64,000 nt of DNA from Ophioceras dolichostomum (taxonomy: Eukaryota > Ascomycota > Sordariomycetes > Magnaporthales > Ophioceraceae): positions 52,101 through 116,100 of the forward strand of contig PYST01000095.1 of assembly GCA_003049485.1 (NCBI GenBank), written 5' to 3'. Of the stretch, positions 22,465-33,454 are shown piece by piece. Every line of letters starts with the position of its first letter. Within the stretch, counting starts at the first letter, position 1. Below the pieces are notes generated by a model. That model searched no databases, was not told where the DNA came from, and worked only from the letters and a program-made list of their open reading frames with translations. The translations under genes and the position numbers were made by a program.

Positions 22465-23149
22465 TAGTAGTAGAGGTGGTAGTGGTGAGATATCTAGGCA
22501 GAATTCAGAAGCCGCTTTCATGCGCGTGGATATCTATGCACCAATATGCACCGTCTATATCGTCCGAGATTCTCCGAGATCCTCGTACGTAGCGCGTCCA
22601 GGCCTCACAGTAGCCTCAGCTTGCATTTCGTCGCCGTCGTCCACACGCTAGCCAGTTTCATGTAAAATGGACTGAGACGCTGATACGCTGATGGAAATTT
22701 TACAGGATCGATCCTGCACCGAAATCCTCCTGCTGTACTACTGCGCCCCACATGACTGGCCTCAAGGGTCCGATCGATTACCTAGGTACCTAAGCTATTT
22801 TGCTGTATGGACGACCACCAAGTAGTGTAGCAGGCTGCCGTGCCGAGCGGACCATAGCGGACCGCAAGCCTGATGCGGTGCCCAACCCCACGGCTTCCAA
22901 CGCACAGCAGCACGGCTTAGAGGAGAGCCCCACCTGCACTTACTTGTATCTGCATCTCGAAGCCCATAGTACATGATGCGGGAGGATAAAGCAAGGAGCC
23001 AAACGAGAAGCGAGAAACGAGAAACGAGACGACAACTCTGAAGCGAGCAAGCAACGAACTAGCAGCCGGGAACAAACGAAGCCACAAGCCCTTCCCGCTA
23101 CCAACCCTGCTGCCAACCTTGCTGCTGCCAACACAGCCGCTCCCCCAGG
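22465..23149. other. Intergenic region before P450-2
   Basis: 685 bases without a gene. It contains GCGGACCGC (22857-22865), a 9-bp palindrome also present in the GliT/M-G and AtaL-like promoters, a CCTAGGTACCTA patch near 22780, and an A/G-rich stretch of GAGAAACGA-like units near 23000 that probably lies in the 5' leader of P450-2. Confidence 0.5.
22857..22865. promoter_or_regulatory. GCGGACCGC palindrome upstream of P450-2
   Basis: A perfect 9-bp palindrome about 285 bp before the P450-2 start codon, identical (as a palindrome) to sites at 19367 and 28040. Candidate Zn2Cys6 operator; inferred from recurrence only. Confidence 0.35.
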
Positions 23150-25222
23150 ATGGAATATGTCAACAACTTCCGATGCGGTGACCTGCTCACGAGGCTTACT
23201 ACCTGTGTTGCCAATGCCGAAAGTGATGGCGGTGTTGGCTCTTTGTTCTCATGCTTCAGAGCAGCACTCGATAGTAGCTGGGATGGAGCCACCGCCGCAT
23301 GGGCCGTAGGCGGTGCATTTTTTCTATGGGTGAGAGCCCCTGGAAAGCCCGTGAAGAGCCCCTGGAAAGCCTCTGGAGAGCCCCTGACAAAACCTGGAGA
23401 GCTAGTATGTGACATTGACTGATGATCGAGCTGATGCGTAAAACGGCCCTGCCCTCAGCAACTCTGGGGCTACGCATACAACATATTCTTCCATCCCTGC
23501 TCCAAGATTCCCGGACCTGTCTTGTTCGGAATGAGCCAAGTGCCGAATCTGTACTACTCCTGGCTTGGGACTAAACACCTCAAGGTCATGGAGCTGCACA
23601 AGAGATACGGTGAGTTGGACTTCTCTCTGCTCCTAACTCTGCTGCCGCTTGTTTCTTTCGGCTGAGATCAAGAATGTGTGCCCAGGCGACGCTGTCCGGA
23701 TAGCTCCGGCCTTCATCTCGATCCAAACGCCCAATGCCGTCAAAGGTTAGTAGGCTCCCTCCCATGGGCTTAAGGGCCGGTTGTGCTCTTGGTTGTGCTC
23801 TTGCGAGTGAAGCAGAATATGAGTCCGGTCTAACCCGCCGTGTATGTAGCGCTGTACGAGACAGGCTCGCGATTTGAGAAGGGCATGTTCTACACAAGAG
23901 GGCCGATCAAGAAGCAGGCGTTGATTGTGAGTCGCTGTTTTTCCTCGCAATATCCCACGGACGGCAGCTAATGAAACAACCCCGAGTAGAGCATCGCGTC
24001 AGCTACCGAGAAACACGTCCACGCTCGCAAGAAGCGACTCATCTCGCACGCCTTCAGCGATGCCGCGCTCCGCTCGTACGAAGACGTCCTGGCGGACAAG
24101 GTCAAGCTGCTGTGCAGCCAGCTTCAGGACGCCGGCAGCTTCGACGGCGAGTTCAAGGACATGTCGCGGTGGTTCTCGTACCTGACCTACGATGTCATGG
24201 GCAAGCTGGTGTTCAACCACGAGTACAACATGCTGACCAGCGACGGCGACCACTACATCCTGGACGTCATCGACGCGTTCCAGCACGGCCAGGTCGTCCT
24301 GGGCACGGTACCACGCATCGAGCAGTGGGGGCTAGGCCCTCTGCTCTTCGTCAACATCATGTCGAGCATCATCAAGTTCAGGAAGTACGTGGACGGCCAG
24401 GTCGCCCAGCGCATAGCCGACGAGAGGGCCGGCAATGGATCCGACGACATCTTCAGGCTGCTCCTGAACCACCGTGACAAGGCCACGGGCGAGCACATGG
24501 ACTTCAAAGAGCTCTCGGACGAGGCCGTGGTGCTGATCATTGCCGGTAAGCTGCCATCCCCTCCCCTCCCCCCTTCTTCTGGCTAGGAACCTGGCTAGGA
24601 ACTGATGGCTCGTGGCTCCATTACAGCCAGCGATACAACCGCGACTGCGCTGGCCGCCAGCTGTTTCTACTTTGCCCGGTACCCCGAATGCTACAGTAAG
24701 GTCCAGGCAGAGGTCCGGGCCGCCTTCCCCGGCTGGCCCGACGACATCAGGAACGGGCCCAAGATGATGGGCTGCCGATACCTGCGCGCCTGCGTCGAGG
24801 AGGCGCTCCGGATGTGCCCGGTGGTGCCGGGCCACCTGCCCCGGGAGACCCCCGTCGACGCCACCATCGACGGCCACGTCGTCCCCGCCCGGGCCTACGT
24901 GGGCGTGCCGGGCTGGAGTATGCACCGCCACGCCGACTACTTCCCCGACCCCACGACCTTTAGGCCGGAGCGCTGGCTGGACAGGTCCGAGGACGACCTC
25001 TCCCGCCTTCGGTCGGTGCACTTCCCGTTCAGCAAGGGGCCCCGCGCCTGCATCGGCAAGAATCTGGCTTACAACACCATCTACCTGACTCTGGCCCGGA
25101 TAGCCTTCCTGTATGATATCGAATCACGGGATCCTCTGCCCCTCGAGTTCCACGTCAAGGACCACTTTGCGGCTGGGGGAAAGAAAGGCCCCTACTTGAA
25201 GTTCACCCCGGCCAGAACATGA
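23150..25222 (+). CDS. Cytochrome P450 monooxygenase (P450-2)
   Basis: Six exons (23150-23329, 23459-23609, 23686-23745, 23850-23926, 23990-24545, 24627-25222) encode 539 aa. The landmarks are canonical: proline-rich hinge KIPGP, I-helix AGASDTTAT spanning the last intron, K-helix EEALR, PERW, and the haem loop FSKGPRACIG (Cys about 483). The sequence resembles benzoate-hydroxylase-like fungal microsomal P450s. It follows the methyltransferase-GST fusion on the same strand. By position it may be the GliC-type P450 that hydroxylates the diketopiperazine alpha carbons before glutathione addition, but this is not proven by sequence. The roughly 60-residue first exon ends in a hydrophobic segment (the membrane anchor). 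Confidence 0.88.
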
Positions 25223-26454
25223 ACAGCGTGAGGATCGTGAAGAGCGCGACAAAAGCGTACAGCCAGCCAGTCGCCCCGGAGGTCGGAGGTCACGGAGGTC
25301 AGAAGGTCAGAGCAGCGGCAGACTAGGTAGGCTCGAGACTCGAGACACAAAAAATGTAATCGGGTGCTGCGGCCGCTTTGCATGAGATATATACATAAGG
25401 TACTTAGGTAGTCTAGCTTCTAGCTTCCTATCATGAGCAGAGCCATCGTCGTCGCCGTCTTGCGTTTACGTGTGTCGCCCGAAGCCTGGTCCTAACTCTG
25501 ATAAAACTCGCCGTACTGACGTTGCCACCGAAGAAACCATTTTCGACCTCGGAAACCCGCTTCTTCGCCTTGGACCACAAAAGCACACAAGAATATGACC
25601 AGACGGCTCAACAACATGGCAACATGGCAATCTTCCAACAAGGCGACATGGCAACTTGGGCACCGCGTCCATCCCTGGCGGAGGCACACATCAACCCTCT
25701 CTAAGGCAGACTCGCAGGTTGCCTCGTGCTGTTGCTATCAATGCTGTCAAGCCGAGCCAACGCCGAGCCAAGAGGCCTCTCTCTCAATACCAGCGGGCCA
25801 CTCAGTCACTGCGTCGTCGGTCCGCCCCTCGGCCTCCGCTAATGACAGCGTGCGTGTGCCCACCACCACCCTGTTGTTTTTGCCTGACATCGGGTCTTCG
25901 CTGCTGATGACTTGATGAGCACTCGAGCAGTAGTCCGTCCGGGAGCAAGTTCCTGGCCACACACGCACGAGATGGAATGGCTGGCTCATATTACCTTGCG
26001 GTTTATCTATCTATCTACCTCTTCACCTAATTAGCAACGCCGAACGTATTGTAGTGCTGCCCGAAGGGAAGGGCAAGACCCATTGGGAACGAACTTGAAC
26101 ACTGTGCTGTTGTCTCTTGAGCACCACAACAGCGCCCACCGCCTCTTGGCAGCAGGCAGCAGGCAGCAGACAGCAGCAGGCTTGACCAGTCAGGCGTCCG
26201 TCAGTCGGCGAGGAGCCACAACCGCCCTTGCTGTCGTCGCCTTGCTGTCAATTCCCAGTCTCTGTCTGTGCCGACACCTCTGACACCTCTGTGTCATCAG
26301 AAGCACCAACCATCCAGCCGTCTGGTCCGAGCAGCAAGCAGTGCAAGCAGTGCAAGCAGTGCAAGCAGTGCAAGCAGTGCAAGCAGTACAAGCATCTGCG
26401 CCCCTCGGACCTAGAAAGATCACAGAACGGTTGTCAGCCAGTTGTCAGCCAACC
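25223..26454. other. Intergenic region between P450-2 and SDR gene
   Basis: 1.2 kb with no supportable gene. It ends in a 9-bp tandem repeat (26334-26390) that is probably within the 5' leader of the dehydrogenase gene. Short A-rich and TCTATCTATCTACC patches are present. Confidence 0.55.
26334..26390 (+). repeat. 9-bp tandem repeat (GCAAGCAGT, about 6 copies)
   Basis: Six near-perfect copies end about 65 bp upstream of the SDR start codon. It is in non-coding sequence, although an out-of-frame ORF reads it as a Lys-Gln-Cys repeat. Confidence 0.85.
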
Positions 26455-27887
26455 ATGCCCGCCATGCCCGGGCAGCCGGAGCTCAGGGGCAAGATCGCCT
26501 TGGTGACCGGCGGCAAGTGAGTGAACTCAATGTGTGACTTGTCCCGCGCGACTTATAAGCGTGTATTTGCAGCAGCCAGCCGCTAATGTTTTAATGTTTT
26601 GATCATGTCTTCCCCCACAAAAGCACCGGGATTGGTCTCGCAACCGTGAGGAGGCTGGCGGAGAGGGGGGCCAAGGTCTACATGGCGTGCCGGTCCGAGG
26701 CGAGGTCGAAAGCGGCCATCGAGAGGCTCCACGAGGAGAGACTGGGCCTGTCGGCAGAGCAGGTGGTCTGGCTGCCTCTCGACTTGGGCGACCCGACATC
26801 CGTCGCGAGGGCTGTCCAAGATATGATGACACGCGAGTCTCGGCTGGACATTCTCAGTAGGTCCTCCAAGTCCATTCGCCATCCGCCCTTTCCCACTATT
26901 TATGTGCTAACCATCTAGAATCTTGCAAACAGTCAACAACGCTGGTATGGCGACGGACAAGTTGGAGCTTAATCAAGCTGGCTGGGACCTTATCATGGCT
27001 GTGTGGTAGGTTATTTTTTTGTTTTGTTTTTTTTGCTCCCTGCGACTGTCGACGACGGCGACGTCGCGGGATCAAGCAAACAAACACCAAGCGGCAGACA
27101 CGCGGGCTGATGACTTGACTTGACTTGACTTGACTTGACTTGACGTGACAACAGCCATGTCGGCCACTTCGCCTTGACTTTGGGCCTGATGCCGCTCCTC
27201 AAAAGGGCCACAGAGATAGAAGGCGCTGATGTACGGGTGGTGACGGTAAGTCTCACTCCCTCTCCGAGGTAGTTACTAACGACTGACTGACTGAACGGAA
27301 ATAATAAGCTCTCCTCCGCCATCATAAGCGTGGTCCCGGCGGACCTGGGCCTGGGCATAACCGGGTTCACCAGCCCTACGTTTCTGTCCGAGCACAGGAC
27401 CTTCAGCAACTTCCAGACCTGGCTCATGTGCACGCTCGCCTTCCGGGTCGACATGCCGCGCTACGCGCTGGCCAAGCTCGCCAACGTCCTGTTCGCGAGG
27501 GAGCTGCAGCGCCGGCTGGACGCGAGGGGCATCCCCATCATCTCGACGTCCATGCACCCCGGCGGCGCGGCGACCGATGCCATCCCTTACGTGTTCCGGT
27601 GGCTGGTGAGGCCGCTCGTGTGGCTCACCGCCATCAGCGCCGACGCCGCCGCGGCGATGCCGGTCTTCGCCGCCGTCGACCCGGCCGTGCGCGAGGACAA
27701 GGCGCACTACGGGGGCGCGTATCTCTTTCCTCCCGCCTCCGCTGCCGGAACCGTGGCACCGGATGTTCATCGGGCCCATCCGGCCGCCGAAGATGAGCAG
27801 CAGCTGCGGGGACTCTGGGAGAACACCCTGTTGCAGCTGAATGGATACCTGGTCAAGGCTGGGCTGAGTCCTGTCGAGGACATCTAA
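26455..27887 (+). CDS. Short-chain dehydrogenase/reductase
   Basis: Five exons (26455-26516, 26624-26856, 26933-27005, 27155-27245, 27309-27887) encode 345 aa. The classical SDR signature is intact: cofactor motif TGGNTGIG (split by intron 1), NNAG at the start of exon 3, Ser in LSSAI, and YALAK (YxxxK, Tyr about 203). It resembles retinol-dehydrogenase/WW-oxidoreductase-like SDRs. SDRs are not part of the minimal gliotoxin set, so this is likely a tailoring enzyme, perhaps oxidising or reducing a ring hydroxyl or keto group of the ETP core. Cofactor preference and substrate cannot be read. Intron 3 contains a TTGAC repeat. Confidence 0.87.
27110..27150 (+). repeat. 5-bp microsatellite (TGACT) in SDR intron 3
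   Basis: About seven TTGAC/TGACT units lie just before the intron acceptor at 27154. The last unit is changed to TGACG. Confidence 0.8.
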
Positions 27888-28655
27888 AATTCTACCTACC
27901 TACCTACCTAGATAGCCACTAGATAGGTACAGCTAGTGTCGTAGCAATCGTGCAGAACACCAAACTTTAGATGCTGGCTTTTTCTCGTTTGTCTCTGTCT
28001 GAGGAAAAACGCATCGGACTGAGAACCGGTCTCAACTCTGCGGACCGCGTGGCGTAGGTGGTCGCTCGCTCACCATTCCTGAAAATGAATGGCCCGGTCC
28101 GATGCGACCATTGCATGAGCTCCGAACGGGCCCCGCGCATGACGGCAGGGACATGAATTTCATTGGCCGCGCTGAGGTGAGAGGTCTTTGCTGTGGATCT
28201 TAGCTCGAGCTTTGCGAGAATCAGAGGAACAGCACAGCGCAGCAGTTCAGAATAGTTGTGATCTCCATGTAGTGTCGTGTCATGCATGACGAGACCCCGA
28301 CAAGCCGCACCTTTGATAATTTTGTCCGACATCAAATGAATACCTGGGTACCTTACCTAGTCCCTAACCTGGTGATGTTACCAATGCATGCCCCTTACCT
28401 CGGTCCTTTTTATAACAGCACAGCGCCCCCTCAACGTCTCCACAAGCCCGTGGCGCGCCTGGCCCTATCCAATATCAAATATCCAAGTATTTGATGCTTT
28501 GGGAGTAGTAGTATCTAGTAACATCCGATCAGAGACAGCAACATTGAACCAACCTCCTCCATCGGCCACCTCTTCGCGCTCACACACAGTTCGGTTTTCA
28601 GTTTTCAGATTCCTCAAACCCACCGGCAGCATCAGCAGCAGCAGCAGCAGCAGCC
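27888..28655. promoter_or_regulatory. Upstream region of the AtaL-like gene
   Basis: 768 bases starting with a CTAC microsatellite downstream of the SDR gene (27894-27915). Two CGGWCCG palindromes follow, GCGGACCGC at 28040 and CGGTCCG at 28095. A (CAG)n run lies immediately before the AtaL-like start codon (about 28627-28654). No gene is seen. Confidence 0.45.
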
Positions 28656-29441
28656 ATGTCCGACTCCAAGTCCAAGCCAGCAGGGTTCTTGTACAACGTC
28701 TCCTACACGATCCCAGCCAACGACGGCGCCGAGGAGGCCGAGAAGCTTACCCTGCCGGAGCTGTGGCAAGGCGTTCGACGCGGCGCACGGCACCCAGGCG
28801 ACTTCGGACCGTTCGTCCGCGGCTGCGAGGTCACGTCCGGCAACAGCGCCAAGTTCGTGAGAGAGATCGACATCGGGGACGGCGCGGTGCACATCAACGA
28901 CGGCACGAAGATCGTGCAAGACGTCGTCGTGCAGAAGAATCTACTCGTGCGTGGTTGGGCATTTCATTTTTGTTCTATCGATCTACTATCTACCCTCCCT
29001 TTTTTTCAAAGCAAGCAAGCAAACAACCCCGAGAAAGAAAAGAAGACCAACCCAGCCTTTTTGCTCACTCACTCCCTCATGGCTTCCTTCCTTCAAAGTT
29101 GTGATCGACTGATCTGACTCTGACTGATCTGACTGATCGACATCGAACAGGTCTCGGCCACCACACGCGACACAGGCGCCAGAACGACCATGGTCTGCTC
29201 GTACGGCATCGGCGCGGACGACGCGGACGACGACGCGCGGCCGCACCTGACGCTGTACTACGAGCTTCTGATGGGCGACAAGGCGCCCGAGCCGGGCAGC
29301 GCGGAGGCGAGGGAGATCATGGTCAACTACAGAGGTCTGGCCAAGAACATGGTCATCGAGTCCATCAAGACGATCAGGGGCTGGAAGCTCGAGGGCAAAC
29401 TGGCTCGCTGGGCAGAGGAGGAGGCAAATGGGTTGTGGTAG
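28656..29441 (+). CDS. ataL-like: AtaL-like SRPBCC (DUF1857) protein
   Basis: Two exons of 291 nt each (28656-28946, 29151-29441) encode 193 aa. The sequence fits the small SRPBCC-fold family formerly called DUF1857 and named after AtaL of the acetylaranotin cluster: an N-terminal SYTIPAN, a central LWQGVRRGARHP...FVRGCEV, and a C-terminal helix with ARWAEEE. SRPBCC proteins have a deep hydrophobic pocket for small ligands. AtaL homologues accompany ETP clusters, but a biochemical role is not established to my knowledge. A CAG repeat directly precedes the ATG, which sits in the context GCCATGTCC. It is followed by the convergent MFS gene 397 bp away. Confidence 0.8.
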
Positions 29442-29838
29442 TTGAGTAGGTAGGTAGAAACGCGCTGGGTCGTGCCTGGGTACTTTAGGTAGCATCAATG
29501 AATGCTTCTTCCAAAGACCTGTGCTAGCATCAAATTTGGAAACCTGATCGGAGCCTGTTGAACCGAGCGACATGCACAAATTGTTCAAGAACGTAGGCAG
29601 CTTGGACGCAGGTAGTAGTATTCTTTGAGGTGCTGGCTGGACACTACCTGTTCGTAAAGTATCTACCTAGGGTAGGTAGGTAGGTAGGTAGGTATTTATT
29701 ATTGGTGTGAGAGTATTACCGTTGGCTCCCATCTGATAGCATCTAATAGCGAAACGCGGGTCTGCTTCCCCTCCAATAACGCCCTGCAGGCAGGCAAATT
29801 GAGTCAATGTGTGTTGTCCCGAGTGCTACGGCTTGTTT
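29442..29838. other. Convergent intergenic region (AtaL-like / MFS 3' ends)
   Basis: 397 bases between two converging genes. It contains a GGTAG microsatellite (about 29669-29694) and no gene. Confidence 0.5.
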
Positions 29839-31638
29839 TTACTGCTTTTCGTCGACCGCCGAGACGACGTGGCCAGGGCCAGAGCCAGAGCCAGGACTGC
29901 CGTGGTCTCTAGCCAGGGTCTGCTGATCGTTGAGCTCGGGATCGCGCATGACGGCGGCGAAGGCGATGGTCGGGAGGCAGAGGCCCAGGCCGACGGCGCA
30001 GAGGATCCGCTGCACGTACTGGTAGCTCTCTATGATGGCGGACCTGGTCGGTGTGCCGACGGGGAACTGCGCGGTGAAGGCGAACGGGTTGGCGAAGACC
30101 TGCGCGGCCTGGGTCGCGTTTCCCATCTTCTCAGTAAGCTGCTTGGGTAAGACCTGGTTCCAGACGGCCCCGGAGACGCTGCTGCCAATCGCGTTGCCGA
30201 TGAGCTGAAACGAGAAGAAGAGGGCGATCATGACGGCCACGTGCTCGTGCTTCAGCGTCACCTGCATGGCGACAGTGGCCGCGTAGGCGAAGAACGAGGC
30301 GCCCAGGCCGAGGAGGACCTGCCCCGCGATCACGCCGGCCTGGTCCGCGGTGCCCTGGCCCGAGCGGTAGCGGACGAGGAGGCCAAAGGCCACCGTGAAG
30401 ACGGCGACGCCGAAGAGGATGAAGGGCCGCAGCCGCCGGACGCGGTAGACGGCCAGGCCGACGAGCGGCCCGCAGACGAACGACATGAAGCTGTAGACGG
30501 TGCTGACGCGGGTGGCGGCCTTGACCGAGAAGTCGAAGGCGACCACCAGCACGGTGTACAGGTAGCCGCGCTGCATGGCCACGGCGAAGTTGAAGAAGAG
30601 GCCGACGCCGAGGGCGCCCCACACGGAGCGGTCGCGCATGTGCTCGAAGGGCAGCAGCGGGTGCTGCGCGAAACGCATCTCCCACAGGACGAAGACGGGG
30701 ATTAGTACGAAGCCGACGACGATGGGGGCGATGATGCTGGCGCTCTCCCACTTGCTGGACACGCCGCCGGCGAGGCTGACGGGCGCGAGGATGAGGGCCA
30801 GGACGGCCATGACCAGGAACAGGCCGACGGCGTCGATCTGCCAGAACAGCTGCCTCAGGACCACGCGCCAGTCGGCCCTCAGCACGGGGGCGCCCTTCTT
30901 GCGGGCGCTGCGCTCGCCCAGCTTCATCAGCACGACGAAGGGGATGACGCAGCCGACGTAGACGATGGGCCACATGCCGATGCCCCACCGCCACGACGCG
31001 TGCGACAGCATCGAGTCGGCGATGTCGCCCGAGACCCATATGGTGGCGATGAAGTGCAGGTTAGGGATGGTGTAGCAGAACAGCCGGCTCCGGGTCGAGC
31101 TGAGGTCGGCCACGACGACCTCGACCATGACCTGCGTGGTGGATAGGCCGACTTGGTGCAGGACGGCGCCGGCCACGAAGCTGGCCACGTCGTTGGAGGC
31201 GGCCTGGACGATGAGGCCCGTGACGAAGAACACGGCGCACAGCGAGACGATCTCGAGGCGGCCCAGCACGTCGGTGAGTTTGGCGGCGGCCGGCTGCGCC
31301 GCGACGGCGAAGACGACTTTCAGCGTGTTGGAGGTGGCGAGCAGCGAGTGAGCCCGGTAGGAAGCCGTCGCGTAGGACTGGTACACGCCCTGCAGGATCG
31401 AGCCCAGGCCGTACGCAAATCCGAGGATGAAGATGCTGGCGAAAATGGCCACGCGGAACCGCTGCGAGAGCCGGCTGGACATCACCGACATCTTTGCCAC
31501 GCCGATGGGCACGTCGCCGCCCAGGGGGTCCATTGTCTGGGTCATTGTCTTCTCGGAGCTCTCGTTCTCGTGGGCCGTGCCGGGGCTCGTCGGCGACGAC
31601 TTTCCATCCGACACTATGCCTGCTTGTGCTGCGGCCAT
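29839..31638 (-). CDS. Major facilitator superfamily transporter
   Basis: A single exon of 599 aa with a hydrophilic Ser/Thr/Glu-rich N-terminus of about 60 residues. About 14 hydrophobic helices follow, with a longer cytosolic loop (LGERSARKKGAP...) between the halves and a polar C-terminal tail. Features such as KLTDVLGR between early helices and WRWGIGMWPI are MFS-like. The overall pattern is closer to the fungal siderophore-transporter (SIT/ARN) branch than to the drug:H+ antiporter branch of GliA. In this context export or compartmentation of the ETP product is the simplest role; iron-related transport cannot be excluded. It lacks introns, unlike nearly all its neighbours. Confidence 0.87.
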   Translation of the reverse strand: MAAAQAGIVSDGKSSPTSPGTAHENESSEKTMTQTMDPLGGDVPIGVAKMSVMSSRLSQRFRVAIFASIFILGFAYGLGSILQGVYQSYATASYRAHSLLATSNTLKVVFAVAAQPAAAKLTDVLGRLEIVSLCAVFFVTGLIVQAASNDVASFVAGAVLHQVGLSTTQVMVEVVVADLSSTRSRLFCYTIPNLHFIATIWVSGDIADSMLSHASWRWGIGMWPIVYVGCVIPFVVLMKLGERSARKKGAPVLRADWRVVLRQLFWQIDAVGLFLVMAVLALILAPVSLAGGVSSKWESASIIAPIVVGFVLIPVFVLWEMRFAQHPLLPFEHMRDRSVWGALGVGLFFNFAVAMQRGYLYTVLVVAFDFSVKAATRVSTVYSFMSFVCGPLVGLAVYRVRRLRPFILFGVAVFTVAFGLLVRYRSGQGTADQAGVIAGQVLLGLGASFFAYAATVAMQVTLKHEHVAVMIALFFSFQLIGNAIGSSVSGAVWNQVLPKQLTEKMGNATQAAQVFANPFAFTAQFPVGTPTRSAIIESYQYVQRILCAVGLGLCLPTIAFAAVMRDPELNDQQTLARDHGSPGSGSGPGHVVSAVDEKQ

Positions 31639-33454
31639 GGTCGTCGTCGTCGTGGAGGCAACGACGGTACGATCCGTCCGTCACTGAAAAACCGCCCTTC
31701 TTTGGGAGAGAGTTGGTGAGGTTGAAGACTCAAGAGAGTCTACGATGAGAGTCAGTCCGAAGAGTACCACACCGTCGACCGTCTCTACCTAACAAGGCAG
31801 GAGGGCGAGCGGGCCGTGCATTGAGGTTTCAAAAATGCTATGGTTAGGTACCCTGCCGAATGTCAACTGGAGGTTGAGCACACAAACCACTGCAGACGAT
31901 CGATTCCCGGGGTAGGAGGCCAAAACCTGCGGAAGGAAACGCTGCCTAGTACTACGTACTACCAAACGACGGGAGGGTGGATATATGCACATATATGCAC
32001 GAAGGGTGGTAGCGTCGCGTTGATGCCTTGCTACGGAGTATCGATGGCAGCACGAGGGGAGGACTTATGGAGAAAAGGGGCCGGCTGGGCTGGTCTCACA
32101 CTTCTTTTCCAACAAACAGCTGCAGTGAGCAGTATTGAGCAGTTTTGTTGGCAGAGGCCACAGGGGGGGTTATCGAATGCAGTGATATGGATCAGAGGTA
32201 CAGGCTTGGTTATTTCCGTTTTGGGAATCCATCTCGACTGTGATTGGCTCAAACGAGCACGAGGTCGCCCCACTCTCTGCAGCACCTCAGCGCGACCGCT
32301 GGGAACTTGCTCATCATGTCACTGCATCCCACGATGGGCATGCATCCTTTGTTGGGCCCAACCCGACGGATAGACAAAAGCAGTTCGTGGGGTTTGAACT
32401 TGAGGTTTGTGGTGTGAACGAAACTCATTTAATGGAGTGATAATCGATTGACCGGGACAACGTAACTGAATACGGACCGTTGTTGAAATCAATATATTGA
32501 TACCAGCGGGGGTTTACGAAGGCACCATGAAAAAATACCGTACGTGTAGATACCTGTAAGTATGTAGCCGTATGCCTTTGACTTTGGAGGCAGGAACTAC
32601 GGATGCGTACCTCGGTAGGTAAGGTAGGTACCTGCTAGGTAGAGAAGCACTGCAAGCTCTTCATACGGTGTTGCGGGAAGCACACGGACAAAGAACCATG
32701 CAGTCAATGGTTGAGGGGGTGTGTCCCTAACAGCCGCTGCATCCAATCACCACCCGCAAGCAGTCTTCAAGGAGTGGCCACCACAGCACACAGTTTCGAG
32801 ATCAAAGATCGAATCAAATTAAATTCCACGCTGTCGGGTGCTCCACGTCTCACATGTCCACCAGCCTCTCGGCAGACGCTCTTGAGGGCCTTTGACAAAA
32901 GCCCGCACAGCAGACCGACGTGCGGGCCGAATCGCTTGTTGATGCATTTGATAGGAGTTGCACGGCTACCGTTCGCAGGAGGATCCACCTTACTGTCAAT
33001 AAATGGTATACGGAGTACAGTATATTGCCAAGCAGCTCCATGGTCTCGCTCATCACTGATCAGGGCTCTGCAGCGCGTGGACTGTGGAGTAGAACTGTAA
33101 CCCTGAATACCACAGTACGGGGGGGGGGGGGGGGGGGGNNNNNNNNNNNNNNNNNNNNNNNNNNNNNNNNNNNNNNNNNNNNNNNNNNGGGGGGGGGGGG
33201 GGGGGGGTTCTCTCGGGATCAGAACAAGTTGGACAGACCCATCCTGGGCTTGGCTGTATTGTTGTTTGACCGGTTGGAGGCGCACCCAGGCAAAACGAGA
33301 GACGAGGAGAGGGACAGGTTCCGGAACAGGTTCTGGGAGGAGGAGTCAGAGAGCTGCTATAGACTACCTAGGTAGCTATCAGCCCCGAGGAGCCGACAAT
33401 TTCGTGCAACAACAAGCTGCCCGGAGGCGTGTGCTCACCTCATCTCATCTCATC
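31639..33454. other. Gene-free stretch with assembly gap
   Basis: 1.8 kb between the MFS start and the 3' end of P450-3. No gene is supportable. It contains a CGGACCG at 32473, TAGGTAGGTACC patches near 32610-32640, and the poly-G/N gap (33119-33207). A gene broken by the gap cannot be excluded, but the flanking frames show no domain. Confidence 0.5.
33119..33207. other. Assembly gap (50 N) flanked by poly-G
   Basis: Twenty G, exactly fifty N (33139-33188), then nineteen G. The round number points to a placeholder gap of unknown true length, where assembly failed in a long G homopolymer. Confidence 0.95.

Noticed and set aside
29860..31720. Several 100-190-codon plus-strand ORFs over the MFS gene
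   Set aside because: Shadows of a highly GC-rich membrane-protein gene on the other strand.
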